From Asterias amurensis (Eukaryota; Echinodermata; Asteroidea; Forcipulatida; Asteriidae): DNA of 64,000 nt. Within the stretch, counting starts at the first letter, position 1; every line of letters starts with the position of its first letter. Positions 17,756-38,764 of this stretch are shown one piece after another. Both the position numbers and the translations under genes were made by a program. The stretch is from positions 24,562,001-24,626,000 of the forward strand of contig NC_092650.1 of the NCBI RefSeq assembly GCF_032118995.1, read 5' to 3'. The notes beneath the pieces are model-generated. The model made no database searches. It was not told where the DNA came from and was given only the letters and a program-made list of their open reading frames with translations.

Positions 17756-20700
17756 ACTCTATGTACTAACTACTTATGATAGCGCCCTCTTGTGAATCAT
17801 TCTCCTACAGCCAACGTTAAATTTCCATGAGGTGGACCGAATCTCCCTGGGACACATCGTTCATTTTTTGAAAGGGGTCGCTACAAGAAAACCAGTCAAC
17901 TCGCACGTCGCCCATTAAAACAATCGCCCATGCCAAAGTCGTCCCTAGCAAAGTCGGCCCTTACATAACAATTTCGCCCATCTCAAAGTTGCTTTATTCA
18001 AAGTCACCTAGTTTGAGTGGAGGATACATTATATGTGATGGGGCAATTTGTTTTGGGCAACTTTGTAGTAGGCGACTTTGCTTAGGGCGAGTTGACTGCC
18101 ATTCGTTTAAAAATGCGTTACAGATTTCTCTATTTGAAAGTCTAATTTTATTCAAGTAATTTCTTGAAACTAGTTGCGTCGAGTTCACCTATTACGAATT
18201 CACGGGTTAAAAGTTGACTTGAGTACGAATTTACTTTTGGGTACGAGTTCACCTGATTACGATTTCACCTGGGTACGAAGATCAATTAGGGACGAGTTGA
18301 CTTGGGGATGGGTTGACTTTGGTAAAAAATTAACAGGGTACGAGTTGACTTGATTACCATATAATCCGAATTCTTCCAACGGCTCAACTCGTGCCACAGT
18401 CAACTCGTACTCATGTCATAGCGCACCGGCTATTAGACGTACGTTGTAGTGCAGAGAAGATGTTTGTGGCGTGTCTTTCGTTTTGGGAAGGCGGCCTCCA
18501 ACAAATCCACGTTTGAATATAACAGGTTGATACAAATTGCTTCGATTATTCGTCTTAACCGTAAATGGAGTTCCTCTAATTTCAAAAACTTAAGTAAATA
18601 AAACATAATCGACTCAAAAGGGGTTGAGGCCTCCGAAAAAATCCCACAACTGCGTACAAAACAAAAAAGCAGGTTCGTATTATTTTTCTGCAATAATTGT
18701 GTTGAAGAAAACATCCCAGAAAAATTGTCAGCGTAAAAATTCATGATATAAATAAACAAAACTAGTTTCCATAATTTCACTAATTGTTAACGCAGCCGAG
18801 TTCACTGGGTACAAGTTGACTTGAGGCCGAAATGACTTTGGGTACGAGTCCACTTGAATACGATTTCACCTGGGTATGAGTTGACTTGGGTACAAATCGA
18901 ATAGGGTACGAGTTTTCTCGAGTACCGTATTGTAACGGTTGTGCTGATCGACCGGTAGGGGGCGCCAGCACGACTCCCCGTGGGAGCACCGCTGGCGGCC
19001 CAATCAGGCCGATCGGTAAATCTGCACGCCGCGGAGAGGACGCTCTTTGGCTTAGGTTTCTGTTTCGTGTAATTTCATGACTTGTCGAGTGTAGATAAAC
19101 CCCAAAGAAACGGACAGAGAAGACAGTATTTGTACAACCTTGTGTCATTTTAAACTGCGTACAACGCAATATGATCCGAATTCTTCTGCCACAGTCAACT
19201 CGTACCCGTGTCACAGCGCACCGGCTTTCAGAGACGTACGTTGTAATGCAGATGGGGGTATTTGTGTCTTTTCCCGTTCTTGGAAGGCGACCTCCCAAAA
19301 CCCACGTTGGAATAATACAGGTTGATAAAAACTGTTTCGAGTATTCGTCTTAACCGTAAATTGAGTTCCTCTAATTTCAAAACGTTTAATAAATAAAACA
19401 TAATCAACTCAAAAGGGGTTGAGGCCGCCCGAAAAAAATCCCACAACTGCGTACAAAATAAAGCAGCAGGTTCATACTAATTTTCTGTTTTGAAGAAAAC
19501 ATCCCTTATTAAAACCGATTTCCCTAATTTCACTAATTGACAGGTAGTTTCCGCTTAATCGAACAGCCGGTGCGTTTGTCTCATTGTCAATGCAAAACGT
19601 TATGTGTATTTTTCACAACTGGTGTTGTTACAAATTGGATACCGAAACGCCGTAGGATAGTATCAGACTGGATGTTTTTATATAACATTAATTTCTGAGA
19701 AAATACAAACTTTGGTGTTATTTTACATACCCTTTAAAGACACTGGACACTATTGGTAATTGTCAAAGACCAGTCTTTTCGTTGCAAGATAATAATGAAA
19801 GAAAAAACATCCTTGTCACGTAGTTGTGGGCTTTCAGATGCTCGAATTCGAGACCTCACATTCTGAATCTGAGGTCTCGAAATTAAATTTGTGGAAAATT
19901 ACTTCTTTCTCAAAAACCACATTACTTCAGATGAAGCCGTTTCTCACAATGTTTATACTATCACCTCACCCCATTACTCGTTACCAAGTAAGGTTTTATG
20001 CCAATAATTATTTTGAATAATTACCAATAGTGTCCACTGCCTTTAATGTTAGTTATGATTCACTCTTTGGTATCTGACAACACCCATAGTAACAATCAAG
20101 TTTTTGCAGCAAACGTTTTAGAAAAAGGATGATTTAAAGAAATAAAAGTAAAAGTCTCACGTCTTTTTTGTCACGATACTTTGATACCCATGAGAATTTT
20201 GGTCAAAATCCACACATTGTAATAGAAATTGCATTCTCATCAACTGAACTTTTATCATTTTCCTAAAACTGTAAACAAATTATTAATCTGAACTTTTCCG
20301 GTAAAAAGGCCGCGATAAGGAGAACTTCTTCTTTTAGCAATTTCTGCATTTACAGATGTTTCAACTCACACGCAGGGGTCTTTGAACTGTTCAACAGTTT
20401 ATTGAACTAGAAAATAAGCGATAGCCAAATTGTTTGTGTTTATTGTCCGTCTTGAGCACAAGCTTCTCAAATCTAGTATTCGTTAAAATAACATCTTTTT
20501 GATCCTTCAGACTTCCACATTATTTTGACATGATGCATCCCGAAAACTGGCGTTTATCTTTGCAGACGAGAAGGTTACCCGAGTAATATGTATGTGATGT
20601 TTCTTTCACATAACTCGGGAAAGTACTGAGTATACAGTGCCTATAAAGACAGTGGACACTATTGGTAATTGTCAAAGACCAGTCTTCTCACTTGGTGTAT

Positions 20701-21615
20701 CTCAACATATGCATAATATAACAAACCTGTGAAAATTGAGCTCAATTATGGGTCATCGAAGTTTGCGAGATGTGACAAGGGTATTTTTCTTTCATATTAA
20801 TTGTGTGTTTTCAGATGCTTGCTAACACTACGTCCCTTCTAGGGAGCCATTCCTCACAAGTGTTTATACATCAACCTCTCCCCATTACTCGTTTACCAAG
20901 TAAGGTTTTATGCTAATCATTATTTTGAGTTTCCAATAGTGTCCATCACTGCATTTAATTGTAAGGGTAAAACAAAAATTAGTATTTGTTATGCCCGAAG
21001 CAAATTTAACATCTACTAAATCATGCGGTTTCCACTGCTCACTGATAAAATAAAATAGGATTCGAACTGCCTCTCCCAGGGACACGCGGGGACCTTTGCG
21101 GGCACAGGAGGGGGGGGGGTACCCCATTTACGCGCAAGCAGTGTATTTCTTTTTAAATTAATAATATACACAGTTTAGCTTTAAAAAAACATTCATAAAA
21201 ACAAATGCGTTAAAAACGGGTTGTTTATGAAAAAGTGCGAACGAAAACTTTACCAGATTGGCCTCTTAGATAACCATTGTGAACCCCCCGTGAACCCTCA
21301 CATTTGTTCGTAGGTTTCGCTATTGCTATTGGCTTTGAAAATAGTGTGAAATCAACACTCCAAATAATACACGTTTTCCAAACTTAGGACTACACGCTGA
21401 AGTAACCAATGGCAGTCGAGTATAGGAGTGGTCAAATTCGAGGCTAAAATAGATAACACAATGTCCAGATGCTTACAAACCATCTGATAATGGTCAGTGC
21501 GTGGGGATCATTAGTTTGCTGAACTAGTTGCTAGATAAGAAAAAAAAAAAAATTATATCAGATGAGTTTGAACTTCCTTACAAAACACTTAGCTAATTCA
21601 ATGGACAATGAAGAG

Positions 21616-21673
21616 TATAAATAGGCCCATTAAAACAGCTATCCTTCACTTCGAAGCATCGCCTTCCTGACCG
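21616..21673 (+). promoter_or_regulatory. Candidate core promoter and non-coding first exon, gene 2
   Basis: Canonical TATAAATA at 21616-21623, the same initiator-like stretch, and donor GTAAGT from 21674. Counterpart of the gene 1 site. Confidence 0.5.
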
Positions 21674-22775
21674 GTAAGTTGACTTCATTTGTTTCAGCAA
21701 AACATTGGTTTTTTGTTCATTCTGCATTTTACCTTGGTCTCCAACGGTCGAATTAAAAAGCTACGATCTTTCCGAGTGGGTGAATCCATTGCTTAGAGAA
21801 AGAATACGTTTTTTAACCGTTTGGTTGTTTTAAATAAAAAAGAAAGAAAAAAAAGAAAGAAGATATACTATGACCAAACTAACTCTTGAAAATTTCACTT
21901 CAAATGATCGCCTTTTTGAGATATCACAGAAAAACAAGAGCAATTTAATGTCTAATCCATGTAAGAATGTTTCGTAACCGGAGTACACTTTCTGGGTGAC
22001 TTTAACGCTCGTTATCTTCACATTGTTGAGATGAAAATTGATCAACTTTTCCACGACCACATTTTTCGGTAAGATTATTACTCGGTTGGGATTAGAACCC
22101 ACGACCTTAGCAATTCTAGAGCAGTGCCTTACCAATAAGATAGGCCTATTCCCCATAGGCCTATCCGAACTCTGGCGACCGTTGTAAACTTCGCTATAAG
22201 TTGAGTTTGATAAAACTTTTACTAGAATTCCGAATAAGCAAATCGACTTGTACTCTTACTATATGTTTTCTCGGTCAAATTCGGCAAATGGGCAGTCAAT
22301 TTCATTTTCATGCGTTCGAATTTAAGCTGTTTTGCCCTCTCCAGTTGTTACTGCGTTTCAAATTCAGAATTCGGCCATCCAATTTCGTTTTGGGTCGAGT
22401 CAAATTTCTTTAGCACTCTGTTCAATTTAGCGTAGCGTCATTTTTTTCGTGACACACACGCCTCAAGAAGCGTCTACGAATTTGAATGCTGCTTTGATGA
22501 ATTGTTAAATTGAATGATTATTTTGTTAATTCGAATGACGCAACATTACATTAGACTAATCCCAAAACGAAATCGAATGACCCTTTTGAGTAGCATTCGA
22601 TTTTGCGCGAAATAGAATAGCTTGGTGGTTAAATTGGCTGCTCATTTTCCGAAATTGACCGAGAAAACCTATATTACACAACACCAATGTTTTCACTTTT
22701 AATTGTTTTATGTTGGCTTCAAAGAACTTTAGCTTTGACTGTTCTCGTAAATTGCGAACGTCCTCGTAACCAACC

Positions 22776-29655
<6,880 letters not shown>

Positions 29656-30197
29656 ATCAACATGATGACGTTAACGACATAAGAGGTGTTTCAAGCCGAA
29701 TCACTAACGATTTACTCGGAGTGGACATCGAAGACCAGACGCGTTAATGAATCAAAACTCAAAAAAGAAACATTGATTTAAAAAAAATTATTTCTTGAAA
29801 GTTACCGTCGCTTCTCCCGTCCTGAAAAAAGGGACCCATCATCACAGTATACCTACTTATTTTAGCCAAAAACAAATTAAACAAAATAAAATAAAACAAA
29901 ACACACAAACACAGGCCTACCGCTTTAAACAGACAAACTATTTTCCTTTTTCGAATGCCTCCCCTTTATGCCGTTTGCATACAACCCAACTAATAGGGCA
30001 TGGCACATATTTTGGTTTAAAAAAACCTTAGAAACGGAGCAAATCCCTCTTTTTTGCTAAATAATTATACTAAAAATAGTAAATTCCTGTTTGTGCCATT
30101 CCCTTCTTTCTTAATCTTTCTTCATAAATTATTAAAAGTACAAGTATAAAGCCTGGATGAGCTTTTGACTATTGATTTACGCATTTGTCTGAAATTA

Positions 30198-30203
30198 AAT
30201 AAA
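30198..30203 (+). terminator. Poly(A) signal AATAAA, gene 2
   Basis: Exact counterpart of the gene 1 hexamer. Confidence 0.55.
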
Positions 30204-33200
30204 GAGTAACCAAGACAGGAAATCTAACTGTTTGTTACGTGTTGTTTTCATTTTGAGTCAGTTCACGGTATAACGATGTTTAAAGTTACACAAACTCCCC
30301 CCCCCATAAACAATCCCCCAGAGAAACAGTTAAAGGTTATCAACATACTTTGCTTAAAATGCAATCGTCTTTGTCCATATTATTACATCCGGAAACGAAG
30401 GCTTTAAAGTTGTTTGAACAAACGAGAGAAAAAGGTTTGTTTGATGAAAAAATAGCCGCTGTCATCTTCCGCTAAAGTTAGCTTGATGACATGCCTCTTT
30501 GAGTTAGGGCACCACTCCAGAGAAGGTGCTACACTTCGATGGAGTGGTCGGTGGTGTCCTTTTTAGAAAATCATTAGGTGGTCTATCCCTGGTACGGTAA
30601 AGGCACGGGTGGACGGTGATTATGTCTACCCGGTGAATCTGGGCCCAAGTTCAGGGCCCTGCTTACCGCCGAATTCTGTGTTTACGACCACCATTACCAA
30701 GCCGAAGCGCCGAATTTCTGCGCAAGCCTTGTAAGCGCAGAATGCCTAGTAACAGGTAGTACGCACGCGCAGAAGCCAAAATTCCCAGCTAACCCGTGAA
30801 ATATATACGCTTGCCGTACACACAGAATTCCATGCTTCCGTAAAGCGCCGATTCTCTTACAAAAACTTTTTATAGAATTCTATAAAATAAAAAATTATAG
30901 AATTTCTATAAAATAATCTATAGAAAAATATATCGAATATCTGTATAAAATTTTTATACAGTTTCTATGCAAGTCCTATAAAATTTCTAATAGAGAATTT
31001 GAGTTTCTTGTGAAATTCCTTAGAATTTCTGTACGATTCTTTGATAAATAGGGCCACTTTTCTAAAGGATTTCTATAAGAACAATTGTAAAGATTTTTAT
31101 AGAATTCTATAAAAATAATCTATAGAATTTCTATAAAAGATTCTATAGAAACCCAGTCAGTTGAGCGAGAGGATGTCTTCAGCCGACGCCTTCTAGAGAA
31201 ACTCTGATGGTCGTCTTCCACGCATCCCGGTCCAGCATCAGCGTCCTAAGCTCGGATGTTTCCTGCTGTGTAGCGTCCTTCTTCAGCTGGTCCACTTACC
31301 TGGTTTGTCCAGAGTCAGTGTCCCCAGAAATAGAGTCTTCTATAGGATAAACTATCTCATCTTACTAGGTTTCTGTCCGCCGCTCTCGCCAGCGGAGTAT
31401 TTGTTCCCCCAAAGGAGAATGTGTTCCCCATGCATGCGCGTCCACCGACGACGGAACTTCAGTGGGGTTATTTCACTAAGATTTTTGTACATTTTCACCC
31501 CTCAAACCAGCCACATTGTTTTTACCTTAACAATATTTATTTCCAATATTTTATATTTCACGATCTTTTATTCGTGACACACGAAAAGTTGCGGACGTAG
31601 GGTACATAAATAAAAGTAGTTCCGGTCGGGGAATACCAAGGAATACCGACTTGATACCAAGACTAACTGGAAGTAGCTATAGACGATGTGACCTATGTTC
31701 ACATTCGAACCGCCCTCTGTTGAAAAAACAATGTAAACGTCATGTTTCGCCGGGCAAAAAGACACGTATAGTCATGGTAAGATTGTATACACTTTCTAGC
31801 TGGCTGCCAAAACAAAGGTTTTGCCCGGCGGTATGCGCGCGAATCATGTTATGGTTTTCGTGTGACGTCAGAGGTCACATCGTCTGTACATCACTTTAAG
31901 CCGGTATTTGTAGGCTCACACGAAATAATACTACTGCACACTCATTTGCAGTCATCAAACGCTGCACCTAGTTCCTCAAAGTTGAGCATTTTTACTATAA
32001 AACAAGAACAACCAATGTCTTATTTCATTGTGTAAACAAGATCACGAGAGGGAAAACAAATGACTTAAAAATATAAATACAAAATAATTTGGTCTAAAAT
32101 TAGAGAGGGACAAATTCCCTTGGCGGACAGAAAACTCTAGCCAGGGGGCAGAATCGCCTAGGAGATTCGATCTCCCCGGACCGTTGTGTTGTAGGACAGA
32201 ATTCCCTATGACACTGCCCTTTGAGAACCTGAATCATACAGATTCGACTGTTAGCTCGGTTGAGTGTCTGTTGTTATGCTATCCAACTTCAAATATTCCT
32301 TCAAGGACCTAAAGCTGCTGTTCCCTGTTCACATACAAACTAACCACATAACTATTTAAGAACAAAGGCAAAGTCATTTGGAGGTAACTAGTTGTAAAGT
32401 TGTAGAGTCATTGACTCTCCGGTTGGATTTCAACTACGAAGTCACCCTCTTTGATTTTAATTTACATAGGATGCGTTCGACAAGCTTCCCCGGTTCGACA
32501 CCGGTCTGCCCCTCGTACGTTTGAATAGCTTTGACGTCATTCCAGTGGCTCACCCGGGTCAGCCCCCAGTGCCCTGCTTGTGAAACCGGTCACTTGGGGC
32601 TGATCCAAGGTGCATGACATCACCACAAGAGGGCGATCGATCGATAGATTAGTTCTTGTCAGGGGCTCACCCGAGTGAGCACCGCAGGGTCGACCCGGGG
32701 AAGCTAATCGAACGCACCCAACATTCATTATCCCCATGCAAATTTAACACGTATCAAATCTTTTACAGTACCCGCTGCTAAAACATAGGATTCGAACCGC
32801 ATTTAGCCGCCGGGCAGTCTCGTTGGTCTAGTTGGTATGTTATTGCACTAGAATGGCAAAGGTTGTGGGTTCGAATCCCAACCGAGTATTATTATGCCTG
32901 TGATTTATTTCATAGGACTCGGGAAAGTACAGAGTATACAATGCTAACACACATCGGTGTAAGGTTAAAAACCAAAGTGAATATGTATTTTTTTTTTATC
33001 CCCGATGCAAATTTAACATCTATTAAACTGTTAACAGTTCCCGCTGCTAAAATATAGGATTCGAACTGCCTCTAGCCGCCGGGCAGTCTCGGTGGTCTAG
33101 TTGGTACGACACTGCTTTATGAATGACAAAGGTCGTGGGCTCGAATCCCAACCGAGTAATATGCTTGTGATGTTTTTTTTTTCTTCAAAGAACTCGAGTA

Positions 33201-36200
33201 AGCACTGAGTATACAGTGCTCACAGACATCGATGTATGGGTAAAAACAAAATGAATATGACCTCATTTACTTTAAATTTACAAATGTTATACTTTACTAC
33301 ATTTTGGTAAATAGAGTGTCATCACTGAATTATTGTGCAGTTTTAATGCATCAAAGCCTTTGTGCGTGCGGGTCGTGTAAACAGTCAAGTTTCACTGTGT
33401 TCTGGTCATCCACTGGCAGTACAGCACCGACTACCAACGAAATTGTAAAGACCTCAAAACGACTAGGGACGGAATCACAAAGTAAGGAAACGTCAAGTGC
33501 CTGGTAGTTTCGGCTGTCTGCGTCAAGGAAATTAGGGTTGCGGTCTTTAACGAAATCTGAACGGAATCACAGCGACTTTTTGTTTAGACTCGTCAGCAGA
33601 TACCACAGTCAAAACAAAACCGCAGTTCTCGCTATCGAGAATTGATATTGTTTTACTATTTTCTCAAAAAGGAAAGCATTTCATGGACTAACATTTCAAG
33701 AGAAGTCTTTCACATTCTGTAAACCCTGTAAGTTATTTGTAAATCTGTGAACTTGTTGTTAGTAAGTGTAACCGGGGGGGGGGGGGGTGTCAGACTTCAC
33801 ACTTTGATCCCATATATTCATAAATACAATTTCGGTCAATAAACATCAACACTTTTTGGTCAAAAGTAAAGTAAATGCAAAAATTATAATTGTTCAATGA
33901 TTTCTTTCAACACAACACCCCTCCAGCTATGAAATGGTATGGCCCTCGGGTAAACAACTCCTTATAAGGGAATGCGTTGCGCGTATCGCGTGATGAGGCA
34001 CAACTGTCCCGGCCGTTGCTCTCGACCAATAGGAATAAAGAAACTGTCTTATAAGCACAGGTGCAAGTTTGCGTGTCACGCCCATGTTTCAACACGTTTT
34101 ACTGGTCATAAACAAATGTTTTGACACACCCACGTGACGCGCTCTCCACCAATAGGACTTGCGAAACTGTCTGAGGTATTTATGAATTACCAGTAGTCCA
34201 TAGGAAGTGCATTCAGCTATTTCGGCAATTTGACTAGTATTTTACTCTCCATTCTTCAAGAACTGGAGGAAGTCCTGTCATAAAGTATGCCATTGGATGA
34301 TGAAGTGTGTGATATTTTGTCCGATTAATTTAACACATATACCAGCTTTGGAGCCGATATAAACAGGAAAATTTGCACCCCCATGACAAAAAAAACTTGG
34401 GCTAATTAGTTTGATTCAAAAGAGGGCGCTATCCGATTCCCCCCCCCCCCCATTTTGCCAGGGTGGGGAAAAACTGTATGCGTAGCGTGTACAGAATGTC
34501 ATGATGACGACTCTAAATATATTCAAAGCTTTTAGTTACAAACATTGTTAGAGATTGTGACATTCGCATTTTTCACTTGTACAATTAACGTAAAATGCCT
34601 TACCAATAATTGACTCGTTGAGTGTGTACAAACGCGCCTATGGCAAGCCCTTTGAAATGGAGTTTTCCTTTTTTCATATCACACTTCCCATTTCCAGGCT
34701 TTTGCTTATTTATTTACCACTATTAAAGACACTAGATACTATTGAAAATTGTCTAAGACCGGTCGTCCCACTTGGGGTATCTAAACATATGCATGAAATA
34801 ACAAACCTGTGAAATATTGAGCTCTGAAGGAAACAAAAAATACCCTTGTCATGCAAAGTGGTGTACTTTCAGATGCTTAATTTCGAGACCTCATAATCTA
34901 ATTACAGAGGGAGCAGTTTCTCACAATGTTTTATACTATCAACAGCTCTCCATTACTCGTTACCAAGTAAGGCTTTAGGCTATAAAATATTTCGAGTAAT
35001 TACCAATAGTGTCCACTGCCTTTAAGTCAATCACAACACGCAACCCTTGACCTCGGTGACCACGAGTCGCAACCATTGTGGAGGGAACGGGGAGACGAGA
35101 TCGAGGATGGTAGATCTTCTGTGGCAGTAGATTCTGTTCCCAAATGCCGAACATTGGGTGCGTTCGTTTAGCCCCCCTGGGTCGACCCCGGTGCGTGGCT
35201 TTTTTTTTTACCAGGATGAACGTGGGTAATTATCTGTACACACTCGTCCTGGGAAAAAAAAACCGCCACACACCGGGGTCGACCCAGGGAAGCTAAACGA
35301 ACCACTCTATGTACTAACTACTTATGATAGCGCCCTCTTGTGAATCATTCTCCTACAGCCAACGTTAAATTTCCATGAGGTGGACCGAATCTCCCTGGGA
35401 CACATCGTTCATTTTTTGAAAGGGGTCGCTACAAGAAAACCAGTCAACTCGCACGTCGCCCATTAAAACAATCGCCCATGCCAAAGTCGTCCCTAGCAAA
35501 GTCGGCCCTTACATAACAATTTCGCCCATCTCAAAGTTGCTTTATTCAAAGTCACCTAGTTTGAGTGGAGGATACATTATATGTGATGGGGCAATTTGTT
35601 TTGGGCAACTTTGTAGTAGGCGACTTTGCTTAGGGCGAGTTGACTGCCATTCGTTTAAAAATGCGTTACAGATTTCTCTATTTGAAAGTCTAATTTTATT
35701 CAAGTAATTTCTTGAAACTAGTTGCGTCGAGTTCACCTATTACGAATTCACGGGTTAAAAGTTGACTTGAGTACGAATTTACTTTTGGGTACGAGTTCAC
35801 CTGATTACGATTTCACCTGGGTACGAAGATCAATTAGGGACGAGTTGACTTGGGGATGGGTTGACTTTGGTAAAAAATTAACAGGGTACGAGTTGACTTG
35901 ATTACCATATAATCCGAATTCTTCCAACGGCTCAACTCGTGCCACAGTCAACTCGTACTCATGTCATAGCGCACCGGCTATTAGACGTACGTTGTAGTGC
36001 AGAGAAGATGTTTGTGGCGTGTCTTTCGTTTTGGGAAGGCGGCCTCCAACAAATCCACGTTTGAATATAACAGGTTGATACAAATTGCTTCGATTATTCG
36101 TCTTAACCGTAAATGGAGTTCCTCTAATTTCAAAAACTTAAGTAAATAAAACATAATCGACTCAAAAGGGGTTGAGACCTCCGAAAAAATCCCACAACTG

Positions 36201-37776
36201 CGTACAAAACAAAAAAGCAGGTTCGTATTATTTTTCTGCAATAATTGTGTTGAAGAAAACATCCCAGAAAAATTGTCAGCGTAAAAATTCATGATATAAA
36301 TAAACAAAACTAGTTTCCATAATTTCACTAATTGTTAACGCAGCCGAGTTCACTGGGTACAAGTTGACTTGAGGCCGAAATGACTTTGGGTACGAGTCCA
36401 CTTGAATACGATTTCACCTGGGTATGAGTTGACTTGGGTACAAATCGAATAGGGTACGAGTTTTCTCGAGTACCGTATTGTAACGGTTGTGCTGATCGAC
36501 CGGTAGGGGGCGCCAGCACGACTCCCCGTGGGAGCACCGCTGGCGGCCCAATCAGGCCGATCGGTAAATCTGCACGCCGCGGAGAGGACGCTCTTTGGCT
36601 TAGGTTTCTGTTTCGTGTAATTTCATGACTTGTCGAGTGTAGATAAACCCCAAAGAAACGGACAGAGAAGACAGTATTTGTACAACCTTGTGTCATTTTA
36701 AACTGCGTACAACGCAATATGATCCGAATTCTTCTGCCACAGTCAACTCGTACCCGTGTCACAGCGCACCGGCTTTCAGAGACGTACGTTGTAATGCAGA
36801 TGGGGGTATTTGTGTCTTTTCCCGTTCTTGGAAGGCGACCTCCCAAAACCCACGTTGGAATAATACAGGTTGATAAAAACTGTTTCGAGTATTCGTCTTA
36901 ACCGTAAATTGAGTTCCTCTAATTTCAAAACGTTTAATAAATAAAACATAATCAACTCAAAAGGGGTTGAGGCCGCCCGAAAAAAATCCCACAACTGCGT
37001 ACAAAATAAAGCAGCAGGTTCATACTAATTTTCTGTTTTGAAGAAAACATCCCTTATTAAAACCGATTTCCCTAATTTCACTAATTGACAGGTAGTTTCC
37101 GCTTAATCGAACAGCCGGTGCGTTTGTCTCATTGTCAATGCAAAACGTTATGTGTATTTTTCACAACTGGTGTTGTTACAAATTGGATACCGAAACGCCG
37201 TAGGATAGTATCAGACTGGATGTTTTTATATAACATTAATTTCTGAGAAAATACAAACTTTGGTGTTATTTTACATACCCTTTAAAGACACTGGACACTA
37301 TTGGTAATTGTCAAAGACCAGTCTTTTCGTTGCAAGATAATAATGAAAGAAAAAACATCCTTGTCACGTAGTTGTGGGCTTTCAGATGCTCGAATTCGAG
37401 ACCTCACATTCTGAATCTGAGGTCTCGAAATTAAATTTGTGGAAAATTACTTCTTTCTCAAAAACCACATTACTTCAGATGAAGCCGTTTCTCACAATGT
37501 TTATACTATCACCTCACCCCATTACTCGTTACCAAGTAAGGTTTTATGCCAATAATTATTTTGAATAATTACCAATAGTGTCCACTGCCTTTAATGTTAG
37601 TTATGATTCACTCTGACAACACCCATAGTAACAATCAAGTTTTTGCAGCAAACGTTTTAGAAAAAGGATGATTTAAAGAAATAAAAGTAAAAGTCTCACG
37701 TCTTTTTTGTCACGATACTTTGATACCCATGAGAATGTTGGTCAAAATCCACACATTGTAATAGAAATTGCATTCT

Positions 37777-38764
37777 AATCCCGGACAAATAATGAAAGAC
37801 TCATGACACAAAGTATTTGTTGTTCGCTGTCTAGCACGGACAGGGTCAAAATTTATTTCTCTCAATTTTACTCTTTCGCTCAACAGAAAACATTTCAACA
37901 ATGAAAGGAGTCAGCCAACTCAAAAGGTTAAAACAAAAGTGGACAAAATGCCACTAGACACAATTCTTTACCTCCAGTGATATACTTGAGGAACTTCCTG
38001 ATGTCTACCACGAGTCTAAGAATTATTCAATTCAAATAAGTTCGCCGCGGACTTACAATACACATTGCATCCCAATAAACGCGTTTGGAAGTGTCTACTC
38101 CAAAGCACTGACTCCACCACACGGTGTCTATTACCGGTGAAGCCAAAGGGACCTGGCAATAAAAACAAGCATGCACATGAGATTTAATGGCTGACACCTT
38201 AATTCTTGTCTCTTGTTATAAGTATACATGTATACATAATACATCACCTGCTCCGAGCATCTGCCGAAACATTTCTCATAGGAGTCTACCTGAAAGAAAC
38301 TATGAATTCAAGCTAATTATTTATATTTTATCATAATTTAAGTCAGTTTTTACAAACCACAACATTCCCCACATATCATTTAATCACTGGTTAGCGTTGT
38401 AACTATTTTGCAGAGAACAACCTTAATCCAGATTTTAATGTATCATCGTCGAGGGTGATATTATCAATTGCTGATATAAATGTGTCTTTATTGTGGGAGA
38501 GGTGGGTGGGGAGAAAAATTATTTTGACCCTTTCTATCCGTTGCCGAGACAGAGAGTGAACTGCAACAATGCTTACCGAGGCGTTATCGACCTACACGCC
38601 GGTTGTGATTGGTCCTTCAAATTGATCGAACCTTTAAAACACGCATCATGATTAGTCCAGACCGTGCGTCTCCAAAACAAGGAGACAATGAGGCCTAGCG
38701 GACCGGATCACTATTTGCCGTGGATAAATGAGTTTTTCTTCGATGCTCGAAATAAAACTTTATT
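37777..38764. other. Private insertion of about 1 kb in unit 3
   Basis: Units 1 and 2 read GCATTCT(T/C)ATCAACTG without interruption; unit 3 has about 988 bp between GCATTCT and ATCAACTG. The insert ends with AATAAAACTTTATT. No TIR, clear target duplication or long ORF is seen, and it resembles no other sequence in the window. Confidence 0.6.

Noticed and set aside
18780-19298. 172-codon open frame on the - strand, repeated at 36328-36846
   Set aside because: Lies in degenerate repeats, is broken in unit 1, and shows no domain or signal; identity between units 2 and 3 reflects recent duplication only.
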